Source: Orychophragmus violaceus (Eukaryota > Streptophyta > Magnoliopsida > Brassicales > Brassicaceae). From it: a stretch of 64,000 bases of DNA. Below, in pieces: positions 1-13,500 of the stretch (the stretch's first letter is position 1; every line of letters begins with the position of its first letter). The position numbers and the translations under genes were made by a program. Location of the stretch: assembly GCA_030180135.1 (NCBI GenBank), contig CM058238.1, positions 44,667,765-44,731,764 on the forward strand. Reading direction: 5' to 3'. The notes beneath the pieces were generated by a model. It worked only from the letters and a program-made list of their open reading frames with translations, was not told the origin of the DNA and made no database searches.

Positions 1-866
1 AACCAAAATATCTTGAAACATATATGTCATGGATTGGAGAATTTAGGTGAGGTAGGACAACTATAAGTAAGTTTTTGTATGCTCCTAAAGGTTGAATATG
101 AAGCATTTTATACAAGTTTATGTTCGTTTGTAACACACCTAAGTAATCCTTCTAAATGACTAGAAAGACACTTTGATCTTCTAAAATGTCCTATGAGAAT
201 CCTTAACAAAACTTTTTAAACTAAATTTCTTGATACATATGTGTCATGGATTGGAGAATTTAGGTGATGTAAGACAACTATAAATAAGTTTTTGTATGCT
301 CCTAAAGGTAGAATGAGAAGCATGTTGTAATATTTTTGTTCGTTTGTAACACCACTAAGTAACCTCTCTAAAAGACTAGAAAGAAACTTTGATCTTCTAA
401 AAGGTCCTATGAGATCCAAAATAAAACTTTTTAACCAAAACTTCTTGAAACATATATGTCATGGATTGGTGAATTTCGGTGAAGTAAGACAACAATAAGT
501 AAGTTTTTGTATGCTTCTAAAGGTAGAATTAGAAGCATTTTATACAAGTTTATGTTCGTTTGTAACACCCCTAAGTAACCCTTCTAAGAGACTAGGAAGA
601 AACTTTGATCTTCGAAAAGTTCCTATGAGAATCCTAAATAAAACATTTTAACCAAAATATCTTGAAACATATATATCATGGATTGGAGAATTTAGGTGAG
701 GTAGGACAACTATAAGTAAGTTTTTGTATGCTCCTAAAGGTAGAATTAGAAGCATTTTATACAAGTTTATGTTCGTTTGTAACACCCCTAAGTAACCCTT
801 CTAAGAGACTAGAAAGAAACTTTGATCTTCGAAAAGTTCCTATGAGAATCCTAAATAAAACATTTT
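1..866 (+). repeat. Representative HOR unit A-B-C-D
   Basis: The first unit has A at 1-218, B at 219-432, C at 433-649 and D at 650-866. The most conserved block in every monomer is TTCGTTTGTAACA, which also holds the only CpG of monomers A and B. The B copy here is a variant (GTTGTAATATTTTTG, then GATCCAAAATAA) that recurs near 17.04, 24.62, 28.30, 29.17, 36.96 and 42.15 kb and so marks HOR subtypes. Confidence 0.95.
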
Positions 867-3800
867 AACCAAAATATCTTGAAACATATATGTCATGGAT
901 TGGAGAATTTAGGTGAGGTAGGACAACTATAAGTAAGTTTTTGTATGCTCCTAAAGGTAGAATGAGAAGCATTTTATACAAGTTTATGTTCGTTTGTAAC
1001 ATACCTAAGTAACCCTTCTAAATGACTAGAAAGACACTTTGATCTTCTAAAATGTCCTATGAGAATCCTTAACAAAACTTTTTAAACTAAATTTCTTGAT
1101 ACATATGTGTCATGGATTTGAGAATTTAGGTGATGTAAGACAACTATAAATAAGTTTTTGTATGCTCCTAAAGGTAGAATGAGAAGCATGTTGTGATGTT
1201 TTTGTTCGTTTGTAACACCACTAAGTAACCTCCCTAAAAGACTAGAAAGAAACTTTGATTTTCTAAAAGGTCCTATGAGATCCTAAATAAAACTTTTTAA
1301 CCAAAACTTCTTGAAACATATATGTCATGGATTGGTGAATTTCGGTGAAGTAAGACAACAATAAGTAAGTTTTTGTATGCTTCTAAAGGTAGAATTAGAA
1401 GCATTTTATACAAGTTTATGTTCGTTTGTAACACCCCTAAGTAACCCTTCTAAGAGACTAGGAAGAAACTTTGATCTTCGAAAAGTTCCTATGAGAAACC
1501 TAAATAAAACATTTTAACCAAAATATCTTGAAACATATATATCATGGATTGGAGAATTTAGGTGAGGTAGGACAACTATAAGTAAGTTTTTGTATGCTCC
1601 TAAAGATAGAATTAGAATCATTTTATACAAGTTTATGTTTGTTTGTAACACCCCTAAGTAACCCTTCTAAGAGACTAGGAAGAAACTTTGATCTTCGAAA
1701 AGTTCCTATGAGAATCCTAAATAAAACATTTTAACCAAAATATCTTGAAACATATATGTCATGGATTGGAGAATTTAGGTGAGGTAGGACAACTATAAGT
1801 AAGTTTTTGTATGCTCCTAAAGGTTGAATATGAAGCATTTTATACAAGTTTATGTTCGTTTGTAACACACCTAAGTAACCCTTCTAAATGACTAGAAAGA
1901 CACTTTGATCTTCTAAAATGTCCTATGAGAATCCTTAACAAATCTTTTTAAACTAAATTTCTTGAAACATATGTGTCATGGATTGGAGAATTTAGGTGAT
2001 GTAAGACAACTATAAATAAGTTTTTGTATGCTCCTAAAGGTAGAATGAGAAGCATGTTGTGATGTTTTTGTTCGTTTGTAACACCACTAAGTAACCTCCC
2101 TAAAAGACTAGAAAGAAACTTTGATTTTCTAAAAGGTCCTATGAGATCCTAAATAAAACTTTTTAACCAAAACTTCTTGAAACATATATGTCATAGATTG
2201 GTGAATTTCGGTGAAGTAAGACAACAATAAGTAAGTTTTTGTATGCTTCTAAAGGTAGAATTAGAAGCATTTTATACAAGTTTATGTTCGTTTGTAACAC
2301 CCCTAAGTAACCCTTCTAAGAGACTAGGAAGAAACTTTGATCTTCGAAAAGTTCCTATGAGAATCCTAAATAAAACATTTTAACCAAAATATCTTGAAAC
2401 ATATATATCATGGATTGGAGAATTTAGGTGAGGTAGGACAACTATAAGTAAGTTTTTGTATGCTCCTAAAGATAGAATTAGAATCATTTTATACAAGTTT
2501 ATGTTCGTTTGTAACACCCCTAAGTAACCCTTCTAAGAGACTAGGAAGAAACTTTGATCTTCGAAAAGTTCCTATGAGAATCCTAAATAAAACATTTTAA
2601 CCAAAATATCTTGAAACATATATGTCATGGATTGGAGAATTTAGGTGAGGTAGGACAACTATAAGTAAGTTTTTGTATGCTCCTAAAGGTTGAATATGAA
2701 GCATTTTATACAAGTTTATGTTCGTTTGTAACACACCTAAGTAACCCTTCTAAATGACTAGAAAGACACTTTGATCTTCTAAAATGTCCTATGAGAATCC
2801 TTAACAAATCTTTTTAAACTAAATTTCTTGAAACATATGTGTCATGGATTGGAGAATTTAGGTGATGTAAGACAACTATAAATAAGTTTTTGTATGCTCC
2901 TAAAGGTAGAATGAGAAGCATGTTGTGATGTTTTTGTTCGTTTGTAACACCACTAAGTAACCTCCCTAAAAGACTAGAAAGAAACTTTGATTTTCTAAAA
3001 GGTCCTATGAGATCCTAAATAAAACTTTTTAACCAAAACTTCTTGAAACATATATGTCATGGATTGGTGAATTTCAGTGAAGTAAGACAACAATAAGTAA
3101 GTTTTTGTATGCTTCTAAAGGTAGAATTAGAAGCATTTTATACAAGTTTATGTTCGTTTGTAACACCCCTAAGTAACCCTTCTAAGAGACTAGGAAGAAA
3201 CTTTGATCTTCGAAAAGTTCCTATGAGAATCCTAAATAAAACATTTTAACCAAAATATCTTGAAACATATATATCATGGATTGGAGAATTTAGGTGAGGT
3301 AGGACAACTATAAGTAAGTTTTTGTATGCCCCTAAAGGTAGAATTAGAAGCATTTTATACAAGTTTATGTTCGTTTGTAACACCCCTAAGTAACCCTTCT
3401 AAGAGACTAGAAAGAAACTTTGATCTTCGAAAAGTTCCTATGAGAATCCTAAATAAAACATTTTAACCAAAATATCTTGAAACATATATGTCATGGATTG
3501 GAGAATTTAGGTGAGGTAGGACAACTATAAGTAAGTTTTTGTATGCTCCTAAAGGTAGAATGAGAAGCATTTTATACAAGTTTATGTTCGTTTGTAACAT
3601 ACCTAAGTAACCCTTCTAAATGACTAGAAAGACACTTTGATCTTCTAAAATGTCCTATGAGAATCCTTAACAAAACTTTTTAAACTAAATTTCTTGATAC
3701 ATATGTGTCATGGATTTGAGAATTTAGGTGATGTAAGACAACTATAAATAAGTTTTTGTATGCTCCTAAAGGTAGAATGAGAAGCATGTTGTGATGTTTT

Positions 3801-6800
3801 TGTTCGTTTGTAACACCACTAAGTAACCTCCCTAAAAGACTAGAAAGAAACTTTGATTTTCTAAAAGGTCCTATGAGATCCTAAATAAAACTTTTTAACC
3901 AAAACTTCTTGAAACATATATGTCATGGATTGGTGAATTTCGGTGAAGTAAGACAACAATAAGTAAGTTTTTGTATGCTTCTAAAGGTAGAATTAGAAGC
4001 ATTTTATACAAGTTTATGTTCGTTTGTAACACCCCTAAGTAACCCTTCTAAGAGACTAGGAAGAAACTTTGATCTTCGAAAAGTTCCTATGAGAATCCTA
4101 AATAAAACATTTTAACCAAAATATCTTGAAACATATATATCATGGATTGGAGAATTTAGGTGAGGTAGGACAACTATAAGTAAGTTTTTGTATGCTCCTA
4201 AAGATAGAATTAGAATCATTTTATACAAGTTTATGTTCGTTTGTAACACCCCTAAGTAACCCTTCTAAGAGACTAGGAAGAAACTTTGATCTTCGAAAAG
4301 TTCCTATGAGAATCCTAAATAAAACATTTTAACCAAAATATCTTGAAACATATATGTCATGGATTGGAGAATTTAGGTGAGGTAGGACAACTATAAGTAA
4401 GTTTTTGTATGCTCCTAAAGGTTGAATATGAAGCATTTTATACAAGTTTATGTTCGTTTGTAACACACCTAAGTAACCCTTCTAAATGACTAGAAAGACA
4501 CTTTGATCTTCTAAAATGTCCTATGAGAATCCTTAACAAATCTTTTTAAACTAAATTTCTTGAAACATATGTGTCATGGATTGGAGAATTTAGGTGATGT
4601 AAGACAACTATAAATAAGTTTTTGTATGCTCCTAAAGGTAGAATGAGAAGCATGTTGTGATGTTTTTGTTCGTTTGTAACACCACTAAGTAACCTCCCTA
4701 AAAGACTAGAAAGAAACTTTGATTTTCTAAAAGGTCCTATGAGATCCTAAATAAAACTTTTTAACCAAAACTTCTTGAAACATATATGTCATAGATTGGT
4801 GAATTTCGGTGAAGTAAGACAACAATAAGTAAGTTTTTGTATGCTTCTAAAGGTAGAATTAGAAGCATTTTATACAAGTTTATGTTCGTTTGTAACACCC
4901 CTAAGTAACCCTTCTAAGAGACTAGGAAGAAACTTTGATCTTCGAAAAGTTCCTATGAGAATCCTAAATAAAACATTTTAACCAAAATATCTTGAAACAT
5001 ATATATCATGGATTGGAGAATTTAGGTGAGGTAGGACAACTATAAGTAAGTTTTTGTATGCTCCTAAAGATAGAATTAGAATCATTTTATACAAGTTTAT
5101 GTTCGTTTGTAACACCCCTAAGTAACCCTTCTAAGAGACTAGGAAGAAACTTTGATCTTCGAAAAGTTCCTATGAGAATCCTAAATAAAACATTTTAACC
5201 AAAATATCTTGAAACATATATGTCATGGATTGGAGAATTTAGGTGAGGTAGGACAACTATAAGTAAGTTTTTGTATGCTCCTAAAGGTTGAATATGAAGC
5301 ATTTTATACAAGTTTATGTTCGTTTGTAACACACCTAAGTAACCCTTCTAAATGACTAGAAAGACACTTTGATCTTCTAAAATGTCCTATGAGAATCCTT
5401 AACAAATCTTTTTAAACTAAATTTCTTGAAACATATGTGTCATGGATTGGAGAATTTAGGTGATGTAAGACAACTATAAATAAGTTTTTGTATGCTCCTA
5501 AAGGTAGAATGAGAAGCATGTTGTGATGTTTTTGTTCGTTTGTAACACCACTAAGTAACCTCCCTAAAAGACTAGAAAGAAACTTTGATTTTCTAAAAGG
5601 TCCTATGAGATCCTAAATAAAACTTTTTAACCAAAACTTCTTGAAACATATATGTCATGGATTGGTGAATTTCGGTGAAGTAAGACAACAATAAGTAAGT
5701 TTTTGTATGCTTCTAAAGGTAGAATTAGAAGCATTTTATACAAGTTTATGTTCGTTTGTAACACCCCTAAGTAACCCTTCTAAGAGACTAGGAAGAAACT
5801 TTGATCTTCGAAAAGTTCCTATGAGAATCCTAAATAAAACATTTTAACCAAAATATCTTGAAACGTATATATCATGGATTGGAGAATTTAGGTGAGGTAG
5901 GACAACTATAAGTAAGTTTTTGTATGCTCCTAAAGATAGAATTAGAATCATTTTATACAAGTTTATGTTCGTTTGTAACACCCCTAAGTAACCCTTCTAA
6001 GAGACTAGGAAGAAACTTTGATCTTCGAAAAGTTCCTATGAGAATCCTAAATAAAACATTTTAACCAAAATATCTTGAAACATATATGTCATGGATTGGA
6101 GAATTTAGGTGAGGTAGGACAACTATAAGTAAGTTTTTGTATGCTCCTAAAGGTTGAATATGAAGCATTTTATACAAGTTTATGTTCGTTTGTAACACAC
6201 CTAAGTAACCCTTCTAAATGACTAGAAAGACACTTTGATCTTCTAAAATGTCCTATGAGAATCCTTAACAAATCTTTTTAAACTAAATTTCTTGAAACAT
6301 ATGTGTCATGGATTGGAGAATTTAGGTGATGTAAGACAACTATAAATAAGTTTTTGTATGCTCCTAAAGGTAGAATGAGAAGCATGTTGTGATGTTTTTG
6401 TTCGTTTGTAACACCACTAAGTAACCTCCCTAAAAGACTAGAAAGAAACTTTGATTTTCTAAAAGGTCCTATGAGATCCTAAATAAAACTTTTTAACCAA
6501 AACTTCTTGAAACATATATGTCATAGATTGGTGAATTTCGGTGAAGTAAGACAACAATAAGTAAGTTTTTGTATGCTTCTAAAGGTAGAATTAGAAGCAT
6601 TTTATACAAGTTTATGTTCGTTTGTAACACCCCTAAGTAACCCTTCTAAGAGACTAGGAAGAAACTTTGATCTTCGAAAAGTTCCTATGAGAATCCTAAA
6701 TAAAACATTTTAACCAAAATATCTTGAAACATATATATCATGGATTGGAGAATTTAGGTGAGGTAGGACAACTATAAGTAAGTTTTTGTATGCTCCTAAA

Positions 6801-9800
6801 GATAGAATTAGAATCATTTTATACAAGTTTATGTTCGTTTGTAACACCCCTAAGTAACCCTTCTAAGAGACTAGGAAGAAACTTTGATCTTCGAAAAGTT
6901 CCTATGAGAATCCTAAATAAAACATTTTAACCAAAATATCTTGAAACATATATGTCATGGATTGGAGAATTTAGGTGAGGTAGGACAACTATAAGTAAGT
7001 TTTTGTATGCTCCTAAAGGTTGAATATGAAGCATTTTATACAAGTTTATGTTCGTTTGTAACACACCTAAGTAACCCTTCTAAATGACTAGAAAGACACT
7101 TTGATCTTCTAAAATGTCCTATGAGAATCCTTAACAAATCTTTTTAAACTAAATTTCTTGAAACATATGTGTCATGGATTGGAGAATTTAGGTGATGTAA
7201 GACAACTATAAATAAGTTTTTGTATGCTCCTAAAGGTAGAATGAGAAGCATGTTGTGATGTTTTTGTTCGTTTGTAACACCACTAAGTAACCTCCCTAAA
7301 AGACTAGAAAGAAACTTTGATTTTCTAAAAGGTCCTATGAGATCCTAAATAAAACTTTTTAACCAAAACTTCTTGAAACATATATGTCATGGATTGGTGA
7401 ATTTCGGTGAAGTAAGACAACAATAAGTAAGTTTTTGTATGCTTCTAAAGGTAGAATTAGAAGCATTTTATACAAGTTTATGTTCGTTTGTAACACCCCT
7501 AAGTAACCCTTCTAAGAGACTAGGAAGAAACTTTGATCTTCGAAAAGTTCCTATGAGAATCCTAAATAAAACATTTTAACCAAAATATCTTGAAACGTAT
7601 ATATCATGGATTGGAGAATTTAGGTGAGGTAGGACAACTATAAGTAAGTTTTTGTATGCTCCTAAAGATAGAATTAGAATCATTTTATACAAGTTTATGT
7701 TCGTTTGTAACACCCCTAAGTAACCCTTCTAAGAGACTAGGAAGAAACTTTGATCTTCGAAAAGTTCCTATGAGAATCCTAAATAAAACATTTTAACCAA
7801 AATATCTTGAAACATATATGTCATGGATTGGAGAATTTAGGTGAGGTAGGACAACTATAAGTAAGTTTTTGTATGCTCCTAAAGGTTGAATATGAAGCAT
7901 TTTATACAAGTTTATGTTCGTTTGTAACACACCTAAGTAACCCTTCTAAATGACTAGAAAGACACTTTGATCTTCTAAAATGTCCTATGAGAATCCTTAA
8001 CAAATCTTTTTAAACTAAATTTCTTGAAACATATGTGTCATGGATTGGAGAATTTAGGTGATGTAAGACAACTATAAATAAGTTTTTGTATGCTCCTAAA
8101 GGTAGAATGAGAAGCATGTTGTGATGTTTTTGTTCGTTTGTAACACCACTAAGTAACCTCCCTAAAAGACTAGAAAGAAACTTTGATTTTCTAAAAGGTC
8201 CTATGAGATCCTAAATAAAACTTTTTAACCAAAACTTCTTGAAACATATATGTCATAGATTGGTGAATTTCGGTGAAGTAAGACAACAATAAGTAAGTTT
8301 TTGTATGCTTCTAAAGGTAGAATTAGAAGCATTTTATACAAGTTTATGTTCGTTTGTAACACCCCTAAGTAACCCTTCTAAGAGACTAGGAAGAAACTTT
8401 GATCTTCGAAAAGTTCCTATGAGAATCCTAAATAAAACATTTTAACCAAAATATCTTGAAACATATATATCATGGATTGGAGAATTTAGGTGAGGTAGGA
8501 CAACTATAAGTAAGTTTTTGTATGCTCCTAAAGATAGAATTAGAATCATTTTATACAAGTTTATGTTCGTTTGTAACACCCCTAAGTAACCCTTCTAAGA
8601 GACTAGGAAGAAACTTTGATCTTCGAAAAGTTCCTATGAGAATCCTAAATAAAACATTTTAACCAAAATATCTTGAAACATATATGTCATGGATTGGAGA
8701 ATTTAGGTGAGGTAGGACAACTATAAGTAAGTTTTTGTATGCTCCTAAAGGTTGAATATGAAGCATTTTATACAAGTTTATGTTCGTTTGTAACACACCT
8801 AAGTAACCCTTCTAAATGACTAGAAAGACACTTTGATCTTCTAAAATGTCCTATGAGAATCCTTAACAAATCTTTTTAAACTAAATTTCTTGAAACATAT
8901 GTGTCATGGATTGGAGAATTTAGGTGATGTAAGACAACTATAAATAAGTTTTTGTATGCTCCTAAAGGTAGAATGAGAAGCATGTTGTGATGTTTTTGTT
9001 CGTTTGTAACACCACTAAGTAACCTCCCTAAAAGACTAGAAAGAAACTTTGATTTTCTAAAAGGTCCTATGAGATCCTAAATAAAACTTTTTAACCAAAA
9101 CTTCTTGAAACATATATGTCATGGATTGGTGAATTTCGGTGAAGTAAGACAACAATAAGTAAGTTTTTGTATGCTTCTAAAGGTAGAATTAGAAGCATTT
9201 TATACAAGTTTATGTTCGTTTGTAACACCCCTAAGTAACCCTTCTAAGAGACTAGGAAGAAACTTTGATCTTCGAAAAGTTCCTATGAGAATCCTAAATA
9301 AAACATTTTAACCAAAATATCTTGAAACATATATATCATGGATTGGAGAGTTTAGGTGAGGTAGGACAACTATAAGTAAGTTTTTGTATGCTCCTAAAGG
9401 TAGAATTAGAAGCATTTTATACAAGTTTATGTTCGTTTGTAACACCCCTAAGTAACCCTTCTAAGAGACTAGAAAGAAACTTTGATCTTCGAAAAGTTCC
9501 TATGAGAATCCTAAATAAAACATTTTAACCAAAATATCTTGAAACATATATGTCATGGATTGGAGAATTTAGGTGAGGTAGGACAACTATAAGTAAGTTT
9601 TTGTATGCTCCTAAAGGTAGAATGAGAAGCATTTTATACAAGTTTATGTTCGTTTGTAACATACCTAAGTAACCCTTCTAAATGACTAGAAAGACACTTT
9701 GATCTTCTAAAATGTCCTATGAGAATCCTTAACAAAACTTTTTAAACTAAATTTCTTGATACATATGTGTCATGGATTTGAGAATTTAGGTGATGTAAGA

Positions 9801-9978
9801 CAACTATAAATAAGTTTTTGTATGCTCCTAAAGGTAGAATGAGAAGCATGTTGTGATGTTTTTGTTCGTTTGTAACACCACTAAGTAACCTCCCTAAAAG
9901 ACTAGAAAGAAACTTTGATTTTCTAAAAGGTCCTATGAGATCCTAAATAAAACTTTTTAACCAAAACTTCTTGAAACA

Positions 9979-9983
9979 TATAT
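9979..9983. other. Left target-site duplication of E1 (TATAT)
   Basis: TATAT here and again at 15546-15550 flanks E1 exactly. Joining the satellite across one copy restores a normal monomer C, which shows the precise insertion point. Confidence 0.9.
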
Positions 9984-10403
9984 TGTGAGATTTTGAGAAT
10001 GAACATTATGAGAGATTAGGGTTTATGTGTTGTAGCCGCAAGAACAAGAGAGAATGAGAGACAAAATGTTCTTGTTATTGATCTTCTTGGTGTTACATCC
10101 CTTTTATAGGTAAGACAATACAAAATGTTCTTAACCTAAAGAAGAAAAGAGCCAAAATAGCTATAGGACAAGGAGCTGAACCGCGGCAGTGAGAGAGAGA
10201 GTGTGGTCCCCTCCTTGTGGTCCACACCGTGACCTACTCTTCATCTCCAACGGTCATCTCTCCTTTAGTCTTCACTTATGTAACACCAAGTTATGAATAA
10301 TAAGCAGATTAGGCGCCTCATTGATCATACTCATAAGTCCCATAAGTTGCACATTATCAAATGTGCAATACTTGTGCACATTTGTTCCTTATCATGATCA
10401 ATA
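9984..10403 (-). repeat. E1 3' LTR (left copy), 420 bp
   Basis: It matches 15126-15545 in length and almost completely in sequence. Differences seen by eye are TGTGAG versus TGTTAG at the left end, GTTCTT versus GTGCTT, and CTATAGG versus CTAGAGG. On the plus strand it begins TGTGAG and ends GATCAATA, so in element sense it starts TATTGATC. It abuts the polypurine tract. Confidence 0.96.
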
Positions 10404-10415
10404 CTCCCCCTCAAG
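10404..10415 (-). other. E1 polypurine tract
   Basis: In element sense the sequence reads CTTGAGGGGGAG directly next to the 3' LTR. This is the expected RNase H-resistant primer for plus-strand DNA synthesis. The same 12 bases occur at 48134-48145 and 62728-62739. Confidence 0.92.
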
Positions 10416-10479
10416 TTCAGACTTTGGAATCACCCTAAAGACTGAACTTGGAATGATCATGGCAACACCTCATTAAAAA

Positions 10480-10520
10480 CCTTGATGTGGAAAACCACTT
10501 GGGACAAAACCACATCAAGG
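10480..10520 (-). other. E1 conserved 3' hairpin before the polypurine tract
   Basis: CCTTGATGTGG (10480-10490) and its perfect reverse complement CCACATCAAGG (10510-10520) flank a 19-nt loop. In element sense the loop reads TTTTGTCCCAAGTGGTTTT. Equivalent hairpins with different stems and nearly the same loop occur in E3 and E4, which suggests a conserved RNA structure. Confidence 0.8.
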
Positions 10521-10555
10521 GAAAAAGAGTATGCTGCTCATGAATCAGGAGAGTT

Positions 10556-13500
10556 CTAATCATGAATGGCTACTAGTCCTAGTTTGCCAAAGACATGAGT
10601 GCAAACCTTAAGACTAGCAGCCTTGGTGAAGATATCCGCAAGTTGATCTTCACTCTTTGTGTAGCAAGGCAGAATGGTTCCATCTTCAATCTTCTCCCTT
10701 ACTTTGTGACAATCAATCTCAATGTGTTTGGTCCTCTCATGAAACACTGAGTTGGTTGCAATGTGAATAGCAGCCTGGTTGTCACAATGAAAGGTGATTG
10801 GACTTGATTGCTCTATGCCAAAGTCCTTAAGCAAAGCCTTCAGCCATGTTAACTCGGTTGCAAGCTTCCTCATGGCCCTATACTCAGCTTCAGCACTAGA
10901 ACAAGATACCACCTTCTGCTTCTTTGTCTTCCAAGTCACCAAGTTGCCTCCAATGAAGGTGCAATAGCCAGTTGTTGATCTCCTATCACTCTTATCACCA
11001 GCCCAATCTGCATCACAATAGCCAACAATCTCTGTGCTCTCATTCTTACCCATCCAAATACCTTGTTCAGTTGATCCTTTGAGATATCTGAGTATCCTCT
11101 CAATCAAACTCCAATGATACACTGTGGGTGATTGCATATGTTGGCTAACTTGATTCACAGCAAAACACAAGTCTGGTCTTGTGAGAGTGAGGTAGATAAG
11201 CTTCCCAACCAGCCTCCTATACAATGAGGCATCCTTGAACTTGACTTCATCTGATTTCTCCCCCTTTCTATTGACTTGGTAGCCATCTTCAAGAGGAGTC
11301 TTTGCAATCTTGCAATCAAGCATACTTGTTTCTGTCAACAAGTCCTTAACATACTTCCTTTGGGACAGAAACAATCCATCATTGAATCTGCAAACTTCAA
11401 TGCCCAAGAAGTACTTCAACTCTCCAAGGTCTTTAATATCAAAGGAACTCTTGAGGAAAGCCTTTGTGGATTGAATCCCATCATTATCACTTCCTGTGAT
11501 AATCAAATCATCCACATAAATCAGAACCACCACAATTCCTTGAGCACTTTGAAGCGTGAACAATGTATGATCAGATTGAGACTTCTTGAAGCCATGGTCC
11601 ATAAGAGTGTGACTAAGCTTATGGTACCATGCCCTTGGTGATTGCTTCAAGCCATAAATTGCCCTTCTCAGCCTCAATACCTCACCATCTTTACACAAGT
11701 GCTTCAAACCTGGTGGTGGAGTCATATACACTTCCTCTTCAAGCTCACCTTGTAGAAAAGCATTCTTCACATCCATTTGCCATAGATTCCATGAGAGGTT
11801 GGTGGCTAAGCTCAATGTGACTCTCACTGTGTAAAGTTTAGCCACTGGTGCAAAGGTATCTGTATAGTCTTCTCCATAGGTTTGAGTGAATCCCCTTGCT
11901 ACTAGCCTTGCCTTGTACCTCTCTATGTCTCCATTGCTTTTATACTTGATTGTGAAGACCCATTTAGAGCTAACAGTCTTCTTCTTTTTCGGCAGCTTCT
12001 CTACAATCCAAGTATGGTTCCTCTCCATAGCTTCTTTCTCATCCTTTACTGCATCCATCCAAACCTTGATACCTTCAGCCTCTTCATAAGTTTTAGGAAC
12101 CTGGTTTAGCTCAATCTTTCCAAGAAAGGCCTTGTGACTAGATGGTAGCAAGTCAATAGAACAAGTAGACTGACTAGGATGAGCTACTGCTTGGTTGTTG
12201 TAGTAGACTCTTGTTTTCATCCATTCTGATGGATCTTTCTTTTCCCTTGTGCTTCTCCTGAGTTGCTGAACCTGTTGATCAACCACATCCTCATTACCCA
12301 CTGCCTCTTGATAAACCATCTCATCCTCATTCATGTCCAAGTCCACTTGGTTCTGATCTTGAGGTAGAGTGTCTTCTTGAGCTTCAGCCGGTTCATGTGT
12401 GTGTGTTGCTGGTTCAGTATCCTCTTGTTGAGCTTCTTGGGTAGTTGTGTCATGCTTCTCTGGCCGTGGGGTGTCATTGCCCAAGTGATCCAACAAGTAC
12501 TTCAAACTTGTAGCCAAATCAGAAGGTGATCTTGAGAGGTCTTTCAAACCTTCCCAATCCTTCTTCTCATAGTAACTCTGCCCCTCAATGAACTTAACAT
12601 CCCTTGAAACATAGGTCCTGTTGTTGCTTGGATCAAAACACTTGTAGCCCTTCTGAGTAGTGGAGTATCCAAGAAACATACACCTTGTGCTCTTAGCATC
12701 TAGCTTGTTCCTTTGATCTCCTGAGATATATACAAAACAAACACAACCAAACACACGTAAGTGTTCAATAAATGGTTTGGCCTTGTTCAATACCTCATAT
12801 GGTGAAATGTCTTGAAGGACTCTAGTTGGGATCCTGTTGATGAGATAGCATGCTGCCAACACTGCATCTCCCCAAAATCTCTTAGGAACATTGGTGTGGA
12901 ACATCATGGACCTAGCAGCTTCCATGAGGTGTCTGTTCTTCCTTTCAGCCACACCATTTTGTTGGGGAGTATGGGGACAGCTTGTTTGATGAAGGATCCC
13001 ACATTTGTTCAAGTGAGCTTTGAATCTTTGGCTTGTATACTCTCCTCCATTATCTGACCTAAACACTTTGATCTTGGCATTAAACTGATTAGTAACATAG
13101 TTTTGGAAATTTAAAAAAGCATCAAACACCCTATCTTTAGATGGAAGCAAAGTTACCCAAGTATATTTTGATTTTTCATCTATGAAGGTCACAAAATACT
13201 TGTTTCTATCTCTAGACAGACAAGGTGAAGTCCAAACATCAGAGTGCACAAGATCAAAGCAATGTTCATAGATAGTAGTTGATTTAGGAAAGACAGTTCT
13301 ACAATGTTTGCCAAGAATACAAGCTTCACAAGTTGAATGATCAAAGCTAACATTAGGCAACATTAAGTTCAAAGCACGAGCATGAGGATGTCCTAGTCTA
13401 GCATGCCATAGGACATTTTGATTGAAAGAAAAACAGGATTTAAAAGCTAAAGTATCCGAGTTGCTTGGAGAAGTGTCTTCAAGGAGGTAAAGCTCATCTT

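Larger units (their letters stand above)
1..9983 (+). repeat. Satellite array segment 1: 866-bp tetrameric HOR, about 11.5 copies
   Basis: The segment consists of tandem monomers A (218 bp), B (214), C (217) and D (217) in strict A-B-C-D order. A monomers start at 1, 867, 1733, 2599, 3465, 4331, 5197, 6063, 6929, 7795, 8661 and 9527, exactly 866 bp apart. Each monomer opens with AACCAAAA or AACTAAAT. A carries CATATATGTCATGG, D carries CATATATATCATGG, B has GATGTAAGACAACTATAAATAAG, and C has GAATTTCGGTGAAG. Monomers differ clearly from one another while HOR copies are nearly identical, the usual sign of recent homogenisation. The array is cut inside monomer C at 9983 by retrotransposon E1. 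No gene is visible here. Confidence 0.97.

Noticed and set aside
1..9983. CRISPR-like regularly spaced repeats
   Set aside because: The whole 866 bp repeats with no unique spacers, and the context is a plant satellite.
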